Shown: positions 17,506-28,285 of the stretch, in pieces
Numbering within the stretch: position 1 is the stretch's first letter
Layout of the letters: every line of letters starts with the position of its first letter
Source: Breviolum minutum Mf 1.05b.01
Taxonomy: Eukaryota; Sar; Dinophyceae; Suessiales; Symbiodiniaceae
Assembly: GCA_000507305.1 (NCBI GenBank)
Contig: DF241125.1
Location: 1-64,000, forward strand
DNA length: 64,000 nt
Direction: 5' to 3'
Program-made: the position numbers and the translations under genes
Notes under the pieces: model-generated
The model's input: only the letters and a program-made list of their open reading frames with translations
Database searches by the model: none
Told to the model about the DNA's origin: nothing

Positions 17506-17629
17506 GTACACCTAGTAGTGAAAGGATCGATGGCGATCGAAAAACTCCCAAAAAGGTAGCGGTGGGGGGTATGATAAACGAAGACTAGTGGGAGTGGCGA
17601 TCGCCATCGATCCTTTCCAGGTGGTATAG
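17506..17629. mobile_element. Hairpin element, family F
   Basis: Inverted arms gaaaggatcgatggcgatcg and cgatcgccatcgatcctttc within a TA-flanked unit (gtacacc to aggtggtat). The right arm contains the palindrome ggcgatcgcc. Confidence 0.75.
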
Positions 17630-17950
17630 ATAAATTGGATAAGTCTTCTTTGGTTTCCATGAGGTCGCGAACCGCGGCTTCACCATTGATTCTTTGGGTT
17701 TCGTTGCACGTTTGGGTTTCTTTGGGTAGCACTATTGATTCTTAAAGGATGCCAACAGTATTAATCATCATCTGGTCCTGGGCACACCACTTCTTGTATG
17801 AAAACAATCAGCTCCCCCAAAAGATGGATGATTAAAGATCTCGGTTTGCCATCCAAACTTGTTTCAAAATTCTGTTTGGGCCAGCAACTTTTTGTTGGAA
17901 CCATCCAACCATTTTTGGTGGGACAGAAAATATACAGAAATAGTGAGTCG

Positions 17951-18078
17951 TTACCCGAAATGAAACTAACGTAACAGTTCGCACCTGAAAAGTGACCAAA
18001 ACCCAAAAGGAAAGTAAGTAGTCTTCCAACCATCCAAAATTCAGGTGCTATGTCATGTTAGGTTTTGGGGGGTGGTAC
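17951..18078. mobile_element. Hairpin element, family C variant
   Basis: Arms gcacctgaaaag and ttcaggtgctatg, outer ends tacccgaaatg and ggggtggtaccc. It is closest to the copy at 46931. Confidence 0.6.
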
Positions 18079-18359
18079 CCGAAATGAATCAACAATGAAA
18101 AATCAGGTGACGATTTTGGCAGAAAACCACGAGGAATCCTGCCCCATCAACTTGGGTTGATTTAGTCTCAGAGAAATTTTCACCTCATTGAAGGTGTCCT
18201 GCAGTAAGCAGGTTCTTCAAGTCGTTTCCCTCGTTTGGTTCACCATGACCTTTTTTGGGGAAAACGGGGCTCGGTCCATTTGGGGGTTCCCCAATCGAGG
18301 TCACGCATTGAAGAAGCTGGAAGTTTAAATTTGAAAGTGAGTCATAAAACCTATATATG

Positions 18360-18421
18360 GCATCCATGGGACTGGTATAAAACCCCTACATTTACCATGG
18401 AAATCAACATGATGGTATGGG
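18360..18421. mobile_element. Hairpin element, family D, degenerate
   Basis: Contains catccatgggactggtata and ctacatttaccatggaaatc, matching the left half of other D copies; the right arm is decayed. Confidence 0.5.
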
Positions 18422-18540
18422 AAATGATCAATCATGATCAACAAATTAAATGATCATCATGTTGGATCAGAAAAAACATGATGTACAGCTTGCAAGATAC
18501 TTGTAGACAATTAAGACTTCATATCGACTTCGGCCATTCT

Positions 18541-18625
18541 ACACTCCCCAAGTTTAACATGGAACCTACAAGTGATGGTTTCCAAGTTCGGAATCTCCTA
18601 TTCCAGGGTGGCATTTTCGGTTGAA
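18541..18625. mobile_element. Hairpin element, family C, partial
   Basis: The left arm (ccccaagtttaacatggaac) matches family C; the right terminal repeat is missing or decayed. Confidence 0.5.
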
Positions 18626-18865
18626 CGATGTTACCCTTCGGCAATTCGAGCACCAATCACCTCTTAATCAGCGTATAGAAAACCACTCTGGAGGCCTAGA
18701 TCGTACATCTCATCGCAACTTTTTCCGAGTGCTTGACACCTTGGTGGCCACGAAAAGATAAGGTATTTTTGTTCACTTTCCTTGGTGAAACAATGGTTGG
18801 AAAAATGATGACCCCAAATGATGGCTTGGAAAAGGGACCTCAATTTGGGAGTGGATCTACACTCC

Positions 18866-18942
18866 AGGGAACTAACATATCCCACCTTGGGAAAGGGAAA
18901 ACCATCTTCAGGAATGCCTTGGTGGGGGGATATGTTAGTTCC
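18866..18942. mobile_element. Hairpin element, family E
   Basis: Inverted ends ggaactaacatatccc and ggggatatgttagttcc enclose gaaagggaaaaccatcttca. A second copy is at 47825. Confidence 0.7.
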
Positions 18943-19469
18943 GAAATTTCAGTCTTAGCAAAGCAAGGTCGTTTGTACAACAATCCATTAAGAATACTGT
19001 TTTTCTGATGGGCTATTCTTAGTACTAAATCGTTAGATATCTTCATGGCAGAATATCTGTCCATCATAAGTTTGAAAATCCTCCCTTTGAACCGCAAGTA
19101 GAGGTGTTAAACGTGGTCTTCCCGTCACGTAGGTCACGTAGGTCTCATTTGTGATAAAAACACTCCAAGAAAAACAACACATCCAAGGAGCTGTGACCCC
19201 GGGAAAATCACAGGTTTTTCAAGTTGTCAGTGTTTTTTTAGCATTTACTATATAGTCCGGAAGAATGGGCTTGAAACCAACTCAACTACAACTACTTTTG
19301 ATCCAAAACAGGTGGGTTTTCTTGTCCATAAGAGGCCAAAATCCGCGCCATTCCATGGTGGGGTCCATCGGTGCCAGCGGCGACAATTGGATTGTCAAAA
19401 AGGGTTCCATTGAATAAATCCATAAGAAACATGTGAATCATTGTGGCTAAATTTGACAGAATAATATGA

Positions 19470-19577
19470 CTACACCCCCGAAATTTAACATTGAACCTAA
19501 AAAGAAGTCCCTCGAAAAGGAAGCTCCTCTTGGAAACCATCATTTTCAGGTTCCATGTTAAATTTCGGGGGAGTACT
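19470..19577. mobile_element. Hairpin element, family C
   Basis: Ends tacacccccgaaatttaaca and gttaaatttcgggggagta, with TA at both outer edges; the inner arm caggttccatg is also typical. Confidence 0.8.
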
Positions 19578-21760
19578 ACATGGTCATTTCCCACTACAAC
19601 GACTACGCTTTTTTCAGATCGTGACATCACTCACCCTCAACAAAAAAAAACAAGTTCTCTTGGAAAGGACATTGAAACCTGAGGCAAATCCCATAGCAAA
19701 TCAAGTGTTCTACTGGGACCTGTCCCATGTTCACCTTTAGTTTTACGGGTGAAGATTCGAGTTTTCAAGCTTTCATTGGAGTTTTGATGATTTATTGTGG
19801 AGGGTTTTTTCGTTCGCAACAACCTGAAGCAACCACCCCCAAATAAAAGATAAGGTTTCATCCAAACCTTTGAGGTCCCCAGAGAGCCGAGACACACTTT
19901 ACAGGCCTGCGGGCTCGCCAGGCGAGGAATTTCCAGGTAAGCCCAAAGAAAAAGGGTTGGTGGATTATTTGAATCAAAAATGGAGCCTACCCCAAACCAA
20001 TCTAAGCTCCTGTAAACTCAAAAAAACATGATATTAATAGATCCAGGGTTGTCTTTGCACAAAGGACATTGTTTTGGGATTCTTTGTAGACAATGCTGCT
20101 GCAAATCAATTCGTTTCTTGAAAAGTACAAGCAAAAGGTTGCCCTGTTGTCGACAGTGGGTTTTCAGAAGTCTCAATAAGCATGGTCAAATATGGAGACA
20201 TGTCACATTCCACGTGAAAATTGAAGGTCATTCTGGGAGGATTAGAAATCACACAAACAGAAACAAACATCCAGAGGACTTGCACCATGTTTCAAGTTCT
20301 TTTCACACTTGTGAAAACTTTATACTACAGAATACAGCATGTTTTCCGAATGCTGTGGGGGAAATAACTCTGAACTGATTTGTAGGAAGCCCCTGGTGCA
20401 TTGAAAAGATACTCTTTTTATCTCTTTTCCAGATCCTCCTGGGTTCCACTTACTTCTTGAGATGGAACTTTGAACGTTAAGTCGACAAGTGACTTAGTGG
20501 ACGTCCGTGTATTTTACATCGGTATTTTCACTGGCCCCAATAGAAAATCTATAGTTCATCCCATTCCCGGGAAGTCATTTTTTTGAAGGCAACGTACGAG
20601 GTCCGAAATGTGTGAGATCTGGAGGCAGGAGATTTGTAGGTGCATGATGAACCAACAAATGACCAATTCTCTGAGAAAGACTGCAGAGCAAACAAAACTA
20701 AAAAGGGTTGCTACAATTCAGCCCAAAACGGCCATAACTCGTGCCATGCCTAAACACTGTAACAATGTTTTTTTTGTTGGTCTTTCGCCTTAATGCTGTG
20801 GTTCAGCTGTGATACACATCAGAGTTTTTCGTATGTGCACCACAATGATGGGGGCCCTCTATATGAATGATGAAAGATGATCGACACAGACCAACAAGCA
20901 CAGGTCGACACAAACACGCGGAACAAGAGTCATGTGGGTAACCCAAGATTGTAAGCCCTGAGGCTATGATTGTGATTTTCGACAGGGGGGATGATTAAAA
21001 GGCACGGACATACTTCTAGTCCTCCCCGAACTACAGATCACTGTAACAATGCATGGTGAAGGTTAATAGGGTTCTCTTGGTCATAAAAATGAATCGATTG
21101 TTCAGGGCTTTGGTAAAACCGCAAGCGACAACATCTACTCTGGACTTTTCAAAGTGAAGAAATCTCAAGATCAAATTCGGATATCATGATTTGAGCCACA
21201 GGAATGCTTTGGAAGCAACCGATTTTTGATTGTTTCCAGAAAATGGTTGTACCCCAAAAGTCATCTAGGTATAGTAATTTGCGGAAATATCAAGAGTTCC
21301 AGGCAATTTAGTTTCACTCACCAGTTGAAGATGAAGGAAAAAAACGTATGCGACAACAATCACCAACATCAGTTTTAGTTTTACTCTCAAAAGGGGAACA
21401 TCATGCAAATGGTAGATCAAAGAAGTTCAAATCCAACTATTCATCATGGTTGGATGGTGTAACGTATATGATAACATCTATTCTAACTTCTGAGCTGAAA
21501 GTGCAAACGGTGAAAAAAGGTTCTGAAACATAATATAATAAGTGTTCACTCTAAGTAAGATAAAGACTTCCACCTTTAACATCGTTCTATCGTGGCAATC
21601 TACTTGCAGGCTTGGCCGGAGACAAGAAAACAGTTGTGAGTCATGTCAAATCAGTCTTTCAAAAACATCGGCAAAAATCCTTGACACCAATTTCAACAAA
21701 AAGTTGACTAATTGCAAGGCCCTACCACCTGAAACCGAAAAATCTCACCAGGAGCCTATG

Positions 21761-22407
21761 CTATACTTTCATCACTTCACCACACCCCAACGTCACCTCT
21801 GGAGATTCCGGTTCCGTTGGAGTGACGGAAGGAGTTGTAGTTGACGTAAGCACCGCTGTTGTTGATGCAGGTTCACTACTAACCACTGGATCCACTGGTG
21901 GAAATGTGGGTGCTGCAGATGTCACAACTACGGGTGGTGTTGGTGCTATGCTAGTTGGAGCAACCGTGGGCGCAATGGTCACCTCAGGAGTTGGTGGAAC
22001 CGTGGGCACACTGGTCACTTCAGGAGCTGGGGTGACCGTAGGCGCAATGGTCACCTCAGGAGTTGGTGGAACCGTGGGCACACTGGTCACTTCAGGAGCT
22101 GGGGTGACCGTAGGCGCAATGGTCGCCTCAGGAGTTGGTGGAACCGTGGGCACACTGGTCACTTCAGGAGCTGGAGGTATCACCCCTGGTGTGGTTGGCG
22201 CAACTGTGGTGGTATTGCTTCTGTTGTGGCTGGTGGAACTGTGGGGAGCAATGTTCACCTGAGGAGAGGGTGGCTCCAGCTTTGTCAGTGCTCGTTCATA
22301 GCCAATCACAGGATCCTCCGCAAGAAGCATCTCCTGCTGCATGGTTGATTTTAACGGAACATGCTTTCCTGATTTTCTACCACGACTATCGAATATCACG
22401 AAGTTAC
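21761..22407 (-). CDS. Thr/Pro-rich (mucin-like) protein, 3' exon
   Basis: The exon begins at 22407 after a hairpin element whose right edge supplies an AG (ccaccag|g). It reads NFVIFDSRGRKSGKHV, then a helical stretch (MQQEMLLAEDPVIGYERAL). About 150 residues rich in Pro, Thr, Val and Glu follow, with a unit around PEVTSVPTVPPTPEVTIAPT repeated about three times. The repeat is encoded by a 72-bp tandem unit between about 21960 and 22190. Such sequence suits a secreted or surface O-glycosylated stalk, but that is inference. The frame stops at 21761; a further 3' splice event cannot be excluded. The reading frame continues the upstream exon at 22508. Confidence 0.6.
21960..22190. repeat. 72-bp tandem repeat inside Thr/Pro-rich exon
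   Basis: Blocks such as ggtcacctcaggagttggtg and cactggtcacttcaggagct alternate about three times with few differences, giving a 24-residue protein repeat on the minus strand. Confidence 0.85.
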
Positions 22408-22507
22408 CTGGTGGTTTCAACCCGTTTGAAACATATTCGTCAAATTGGATCATCTCACCAGGTAGGGGTGAAAATAAAGAATATTTGAAACCACCACCTG
22501 TCACCAC
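22408..22507 (-). mobile_element. Hairpin element family B acting as a 100-bp intron
   Basis: Ends are tggtggtttcaa and ttgaaaccacca. On the minus strand the upstream exon ends CTAG, the element begins GTGGTGACAGG and ends CCACCAG, and the downstream exon begins GTAAC. Removing it joins EFVLG to NFVIF without a frame change. This is the clearest introner candidate in the window. Confidence 0.65.
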
Positions 22508-22574
22508 CTAGTACAAATTCATTGAGGTTGGTGGTTGATCCCCATGTTTCACCGAACTTTTGGGGGTGTTGGAC
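22508..22574 (-). CDS. Upstream exon of Thr/Pro-rich gene
   Basis: The frame reads QHPQKFGETWGSTTNLNEF and ends at a CTAG|GTGGTG donor at 22507. A ctcccacag acceptor lies just upstream (near 22575). Codon phase matches the next exon (CTA G|GT AAC). The start of the gene is not identified. Confidence 0.5.
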
Positions 22575-22671
22575 TGTGGGAGCACAAACCAGCAGCCATC
22601 AAACGCACCTATGAACAGCTGAATCAAAGCTAGGCTTGGCCGCGGCTCATGGAATAGTTGTACAGTTGATA

Positions 22672-22835
22672 AATTCCCAATGGGGATACACCCCTGAACA
22701 ATGGAATACAATTGGGGATACACCCCTGAACTGTGCAATGGAATATTCCGAATACGATTGTATCAACTGCACAATTCCTTCCCAATGGGAATAGGTTCAG
22801 GGGTGTCTCTTTCAAATGGGGATACACCACTGAAG
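22672..22835. repeat. Cluster of ggggatacacccctgaa blocks
   Basis: The block occurs at 22682 and 22714, a near copy ends at 22835, and an inverted copy (ttcaggggtgt) lies near 22796. A longer inverted pair (tacagttgat near 22661, tatcaactgcac near 22766) suggests a decayed hairpin element. Confidence 0.6.
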
Positions 22836-23096
22836 CTTAAGAGTGAAAGCTCCTGAAAAATGGTGGGAAAGGCAGGATCCGATCCGGCTTCCTATTGCGG
22901 CCCGGTAACTTTCCAGACTGTTAAACTTCGGGGGGGTACACTAACTAAACCACCACCACTTGAGCGTAAAACGCTGAGTGTATCATCTTTTGCTAAAATC
23001 ACCAACCTCCGAACTTTCAGATTTCAAAAAATTTATACTAGCATAGACCCCAGATAGCAAAAACCCATTTTTGTGTTATCAATGTAGAGACAAATG

Positions 23097-23286
23097 CCCC
23101 CAACCATAGCACACTACAATGGCACCCGTATTTGGCACCCAGAAATGGCACCACGTCCACTCCCCCAAAGTTGGTCGTCACCCTCCCCAACCATAGCACA
23201 CTACAATCGCACCGTGCAATGGCACCACTTGCACTCCCCCAAACCTCCCCCCAACCATAGCACACTACAATGGCAACACGATAGCA
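23097..23286. repeat. Short satellite, left side of assembly gap
   Basis: The block ccaaccatagcacactacaa occurs at about 23100, 23187 and 23251, with related ccccaaa- and gcacc-containing spacers between. The array runs into the gap. Confidence 0.8.
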
Positions 23287-23797
23287 NNNNNNNNNNNNNN
23301 NNNNNNNNNNNNNNNNNNNNNNNNNNNNNNNNNNNNNNNNNNNNNNNNNNNNNNNNNNNNNNNNNNNNNNNNNNNNNNNNNNNNNNNNNNNNNNNNNNNN
23401 NNNNNNNNNNNNNNNNNNNNNNNNNNNNNNNNNNNNNNNNNNNNNNNNNNNNNNNNNNNNNNNNNNNNNNNNNNNNNNNNNNNNNNNNNNNNNNNNNNNN
23501 NNNNNNNNNNNNNNNNNNNNNNNNNNNNNNNNNNNNNNNNNNNNNNNNNNNNNNNNNNNNNNNNNNNNNNNNNNNNNNNNNNNNNNNNNNNNNNNNNNNN
23601 NNNNNNNNNNNNNNNNNNNNNNNNNNNNNNNNNNNNNNNNNNNNNNNNNNNNNNNNNNNNNNNNNNNNNNNNNNNNNNNNNNNNNNNNNNNNNNNNNNNN
23701 NNNNNNNNNNNNNNNNNNNNNNNNNNNNNNNNNNNNNNNNNNNNNNNNNNNNNNNNNNNNNNNNNNNNNNNNNNNNNNNNNNNNNNNNNNNNNNNNN
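23287..23797. other. Assembly gap (511 N)
   Basis: A run of undetermined bases. Satellite-like sequence on the left and a cgccctccccccc motif on the right suggest the gap lies in the tandem array. Open frames across it are artefacts. Confidence 0.98.
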
Positions 23798-25214
23798 GCG
23801 CAAAAGTGGTTCGTCGCCCTCCCCCCCTATTGGAAGTAAGAACCCCCTATAGCTATCGCTATCTGGGGAAAAATGGGGCTGTTTCGTTGGGCACTTTTTT
23901 TTCCATACAAACCGTTTTAACGGCCTTTTTCTCCAGGTGCACGGTCAGAACAAAGGTCACTTGAAGTTGCATTAATGTATCTTCTGTATTCGTAGTAATG
24001 TAAAATCGAAATGAAACCATGTCGAGGGTTCCCCTTTTGAACACCCTTCTGTTTCCTTTGTTTCAGTAATCAAATGGTCAATCGTAAAAGAAACCTCACC
24101 CGAGTTCACTAAAGATAGTCTTTGTAGGGATTTGCCCTTCTTTCGGTTTTCGAGAAGCGTTTTTTTTCGTTTTGGTTCTACTACGATTTTACATGGAACA
24201 AAAAATAATACGAACTCTACAAACACCGTAGCTTGGTTTCTGCATCAACCCTGAATTGAGATTGCTCACTTGGCGCGTGAGGTTTGTGACTTACTACTCT
24301 CTTGATTTTTTTGTTTTCTGGGATAGGCTAGGCCGCAAACCACCAACATAAAACACCAAACGTAAGAGAACTCCCCAATTGCAACACACACAAACACAGA
24401 CTTCAAAACGGGTTGACACACCGGGCCTTTGTTGATCAAACATACTGCAAGAGGGTAAGACTTTGAAACTCTTCTTGTATACCTTTCGCTTGAAGATTCT
24501 AGAGCTATTGGTTGCGTCAGGGTATCCTCACCCAGCCTTCTCATCATATCTACATTTCACCAACCAAACTGGATTGAGCTCTAAAAAGCCTTTTATTATA
24601 TAAGTTCCAAAGAAAAAAAACTTGGGTGTTTGAATGGTACTGTTGAAAGCCGTCTTTTCACCCCTGCAGGATGCTTGAAAACTCACTAATTGTAATGTGA
24701 TAAACGACCAACCCTCAACTGGCAGCCAGTATCGCCAACAAAAAAAAACGGCCTCGGGGCATTTCTTGCACCCACTGCAGCTGCACCCGAAGATGCTCTT
24801 TTTCAACTCGTCACAAGTAAAATGGCCGTCCGTTACCTTGGGTAAAAGGATGGATACTCCGCTTGTGAAAAAAAAAACTTCAAAGCGGCAGACCTGGAAT
24901 TTTTGGGTGTGTTTGATGAAAAAAACATCGGGAAACTTGTTTTTTCGTGTTTTGCACTACAAGAATGTTGTAACAAGCATCATTATGTCATGTAAGAATC
25001 ATTGTGTAGCTTAAATATATACATTTATAATCTATATATATGTGTATATATTGACATACTACAGTGGCCACCATAAGATAATGACATCTTTTCTGAGGAA
25101 TCCTTCATGATGTTCCAGGGGACCTCTAAACTAGATGAAATTGTTATCTGACTGGCGGCCTGAGTTGGGCATACACAGATACCCCTCAATATATATATAT
25201 ATATGCTACAGTAT

Positions 25215-25312
25215 TACCCATACCATCCATGTATGGTATATTTACCTACATGGATGGTTGATTTTCATGTGCAATGTAGGGAAATAAACCATACATGGAT
25301 GCTGTGGGTTAT
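25215..25312. mobile_element. Hairpin element, family D
   Basis: Ends acccataccatccatgtatg and catacatggatgctgtgggt with tatttacctacatgg inside the left arm and caatgtagggaaataaacc inside the right. Confidence 0.7.
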
Positions 25313-26892
25313 GTATAACTGCAATCAAATATAAGAGTTCATTAGCCTGAAGGAGCAGCGTATTTCATTTCGGTCCATAATTGATTGAACCCAATGCTAT
25401 GTGTACGTGGATGTGTATATACTTACGATTACATTTTATAGTGCTTATATTCAATGTAGATAAACAAAATGATACAAGTGGAGACACAGCACGTACTTGT
25501 AACGTAAGATGCTATCTACTATTACCAGTCCACTGTTTTCGATCTCTGGATCCAAGTTTAGTCTCGTCTCCCCAAAACAAAACAAAAACGACTATATAAG
25601 TCATGATTCAGAGCTTGGTTTTCATGGTTCGTTGGTCCTTGATACCCCCCCCTTCCGAGCTTCACACCCAATCATCACACGTCTTGGTGTGACCTCAATA
25701 ACGCTTGAAAGGTTGGGAAAATCAGTTGATGACATTCACCATGTTGATGACTTTTGTGAAGTTATTTAAAGATTTAAAGGTTGTTTGGAAAAGAACACAT
25801 CTTCTTATTTTCATTGACTTGTTTTGTATATTTTATATATAGATGATCTATGTCATCTATGTTCATTTTATTTCTAGTCGTTTGTTGTGGCTACAGTACT
25901 CATGGATACTCGTATATTAGATATGTAATATACATGTATCTGTATATACATATACGTTGAAAACTAGTTCAACTGATATGATAGCATAGCTGATTTGAAA
26001 CAAACATATTGCATGGGACCACTTTGCTGATTCTGCAGCAGTTCTTCCAAGTTCATAGGGGTTTAAATTCACCGATCACTTGCAGCAAGAGGTGGTGAAA
26101 AGACCAAAGACCTAACACCAATAGGTCTGTTTCAATCTGTGAATTTTACCACATCACCAAACTGTTTGGATACCATAAACACCAAGTTCAATGGCATTTC
26201 ATAGCTTCGGAGCCTCTGTTTGTAAATCAACCCACCCATCTTCAGGATGAATATGATCATCAGTTCATGATAGCAGGGTAAAAGTACATAACTACCTGCT
26301 CCCATATATTGCTTTATACTTTTTTTGCTGCCGTGGCAGTTGGGTACCATGTCTTTCCCATTGAGGCTCACAATCTGGCCAAAAATCAAACCTGGAAAAT
26401 CATCTCTACAACTGTGGGGATTTTTTTTTTAAACAAACACCCCGGAAAATGAACGGATGGAACCGAAAAAAAACAAATCACCCAATTGAAATCCGGAAAA
26501 TCATCTTAAACAAATCACCTCCTTTTTCGGGATGCAAAATTGCTATTTCTTTTAGGGTGAAATGTTTAACGCCACCCCTGTAGGTTCCACCCATGTGTAC
26601 CTCGAACCCGTTTCGAGGATGTCATTTTTTCGCGCCAAGAAACACAAATCGCGGCAGCCCTGGTCCGGCAGCCGTTTTGTAAATACAGGATATACGTATT
26701 TAACAGGATATAACTTAGATGTAGCAACAAATGAGTATTGCGCCTATACAATATATTATTGATATCGCAAAAAATATGTATTGAGAGACATGTGGCATGT
26801 TGACATATCCTTGCAAGGGTTCTGTGTATATGTTTGTCTGTGTGTTGCGCTTTCATTCGTATCAATGTGCATTTATCAGGATTATGTCAATG

Positions 26893-26996
26893 TCATCATC
26901 ACCACCATCACCACAACCATGACCACAACCATGACCACTACCATCACCACCACTACCACCACCTCCGCCACCACCACCGTCATTGCTGTCGTCGTC
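26893..26996. repeat. ACC/ATG-type trinucleotide microsatellite
   Basis: Interspersed accatcacc, accatgacc and accaccacc units. Confidence 0.9.
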
Positions 26997-28183
26997 ATGT
27001 CTACCAAGCATGGCATGACATATCGCGATGTGTCATCATGGTGTCGTGTCGTTAACCACAACACAATCATAGTCATAATCATATCATATCGTATTGCACC
27101 GTATGAGCAATATTGATCATCATTTTATGCAAATATCACATGATTCATATTTGATCTTGCGTCTCTGAGGCCCTAACAATTTTAAAACTGGACTCCTACC
27201 CTTCAATGGTGTTTGCAGTATCCCTTGTGATGATATTCCAGCTACCAAGATCCAGGTACATATGATTGATCTGGTGTTATTGGGGCAATCCGAGTACTTC
27301 AAAAAGTATCAACAATTCCGTGGAAATATGGAGGAATGCAGATTATTACACTTCTATACACTGGTAAAATATAGATCTATAAAAGTCTCTTTCGGAGACG
27401 AACCCATACCACTCTACGATGTGTTTTTGATTCATTGTTTTAGTTGGCCCGAAATTGAGAGATCAAGGTCATATTGACCAAATTCCTGAGTTACAACAAC
27501 TTTCGCTTGCTCATCAGCTTCATGCTCCAACTGCCAATGGGCACCTCATCCTTCATAGCTGTCATTTCCTGGAGTGAGAATGATGGTGCGACATCTTGTT
27601 CATTTGGCACATTTTCGGGTTACCGTATAATCCATGTTCCAATCGGGAATTCCGAAAAATTAGCTCATACACACCAACCAAGCAACCAAAAATTGGCGGA
27701 TTCCTGTGCACCGTTAAGGTGTCAACATCAGTGTAACCCCCTTCAAGCACATTCCTTCTGTGTAATTTACGCAACAGATGTGTATTCTCCATGATCGACC
27801 CTGGGTCGTTTCCTTCCTATACCTTCGGGATTTCCAGTCAAAGATGGGTTTGGGTATATCATATCTCAACATCCGAAGTGCGAATTAGTTGTACTGAGGC
27901 TATCAGAGGTCCAACGGTCGCTACAACGTCGAAAAATCACCTGTCCGGAAACATCGCAGCTCTATACATGGAACACTGTCATGATATAAGAGGAACAAAT
28001 CATATTGGTAACGCATCACCAAAAAAGATGTTCAGCTTATTTTTTCCCATTTCTGCAACGGTGTCAACGTTTGAGCCAATCCAACTAGTTGCCATCTGAA
28101 TCTCCCTCCTTGAAACTAACGAGGGTGGAAGTTTGGGGCAATGTAAACGTCATTAGTCACCAAAAAGGGTCATATTCCACTTT

Positions 28184-28285
28184 CATACCCTAAGGATCCA
28201 TGGGACTGGTATATCTACCTACATTTCCCATAAAAATCAACCAAATGTAGGTGAATATATACCATACATGGATCCTTAGGGATAC
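28184..28285. mobile_element. Hairpin element, family D
   Basis: Near-perfect ends taccctaaggatccatggga and catggatccttagggata, TA at both edges, with the D interior tacctacattt and aaatgtaggtgaatat. Confidence 0.8.

Larger units (their letters stand above)
13599..21760. other. Mostly non-coding stretch with hairpin elements and a microsatellite
   Basis: No gene is clearly supported. The stretch holds an AAC microsatellite (14310-14390) and hairpin copies listed separately at 16305, 17506, 17951, 18360, 18541, 18866 and 19470. An open frame at 20175-20378 (+) has protein-like composition but no recognised motif. AT-rich tracts are frequent. Confidence 0.4.

Noticed and set aside
23097-23286. 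CRISPR-like array
   Set aside because: Only three blocks, unequal spacing (about 87 and 64 bp) and related spacers, in eukaryotic DNA; a satellite explains it.
23094-23852. Long open frames on both strands near 23.1-23.9 kb
   Set aside because: They are open because most codons are N in the assembly gap.
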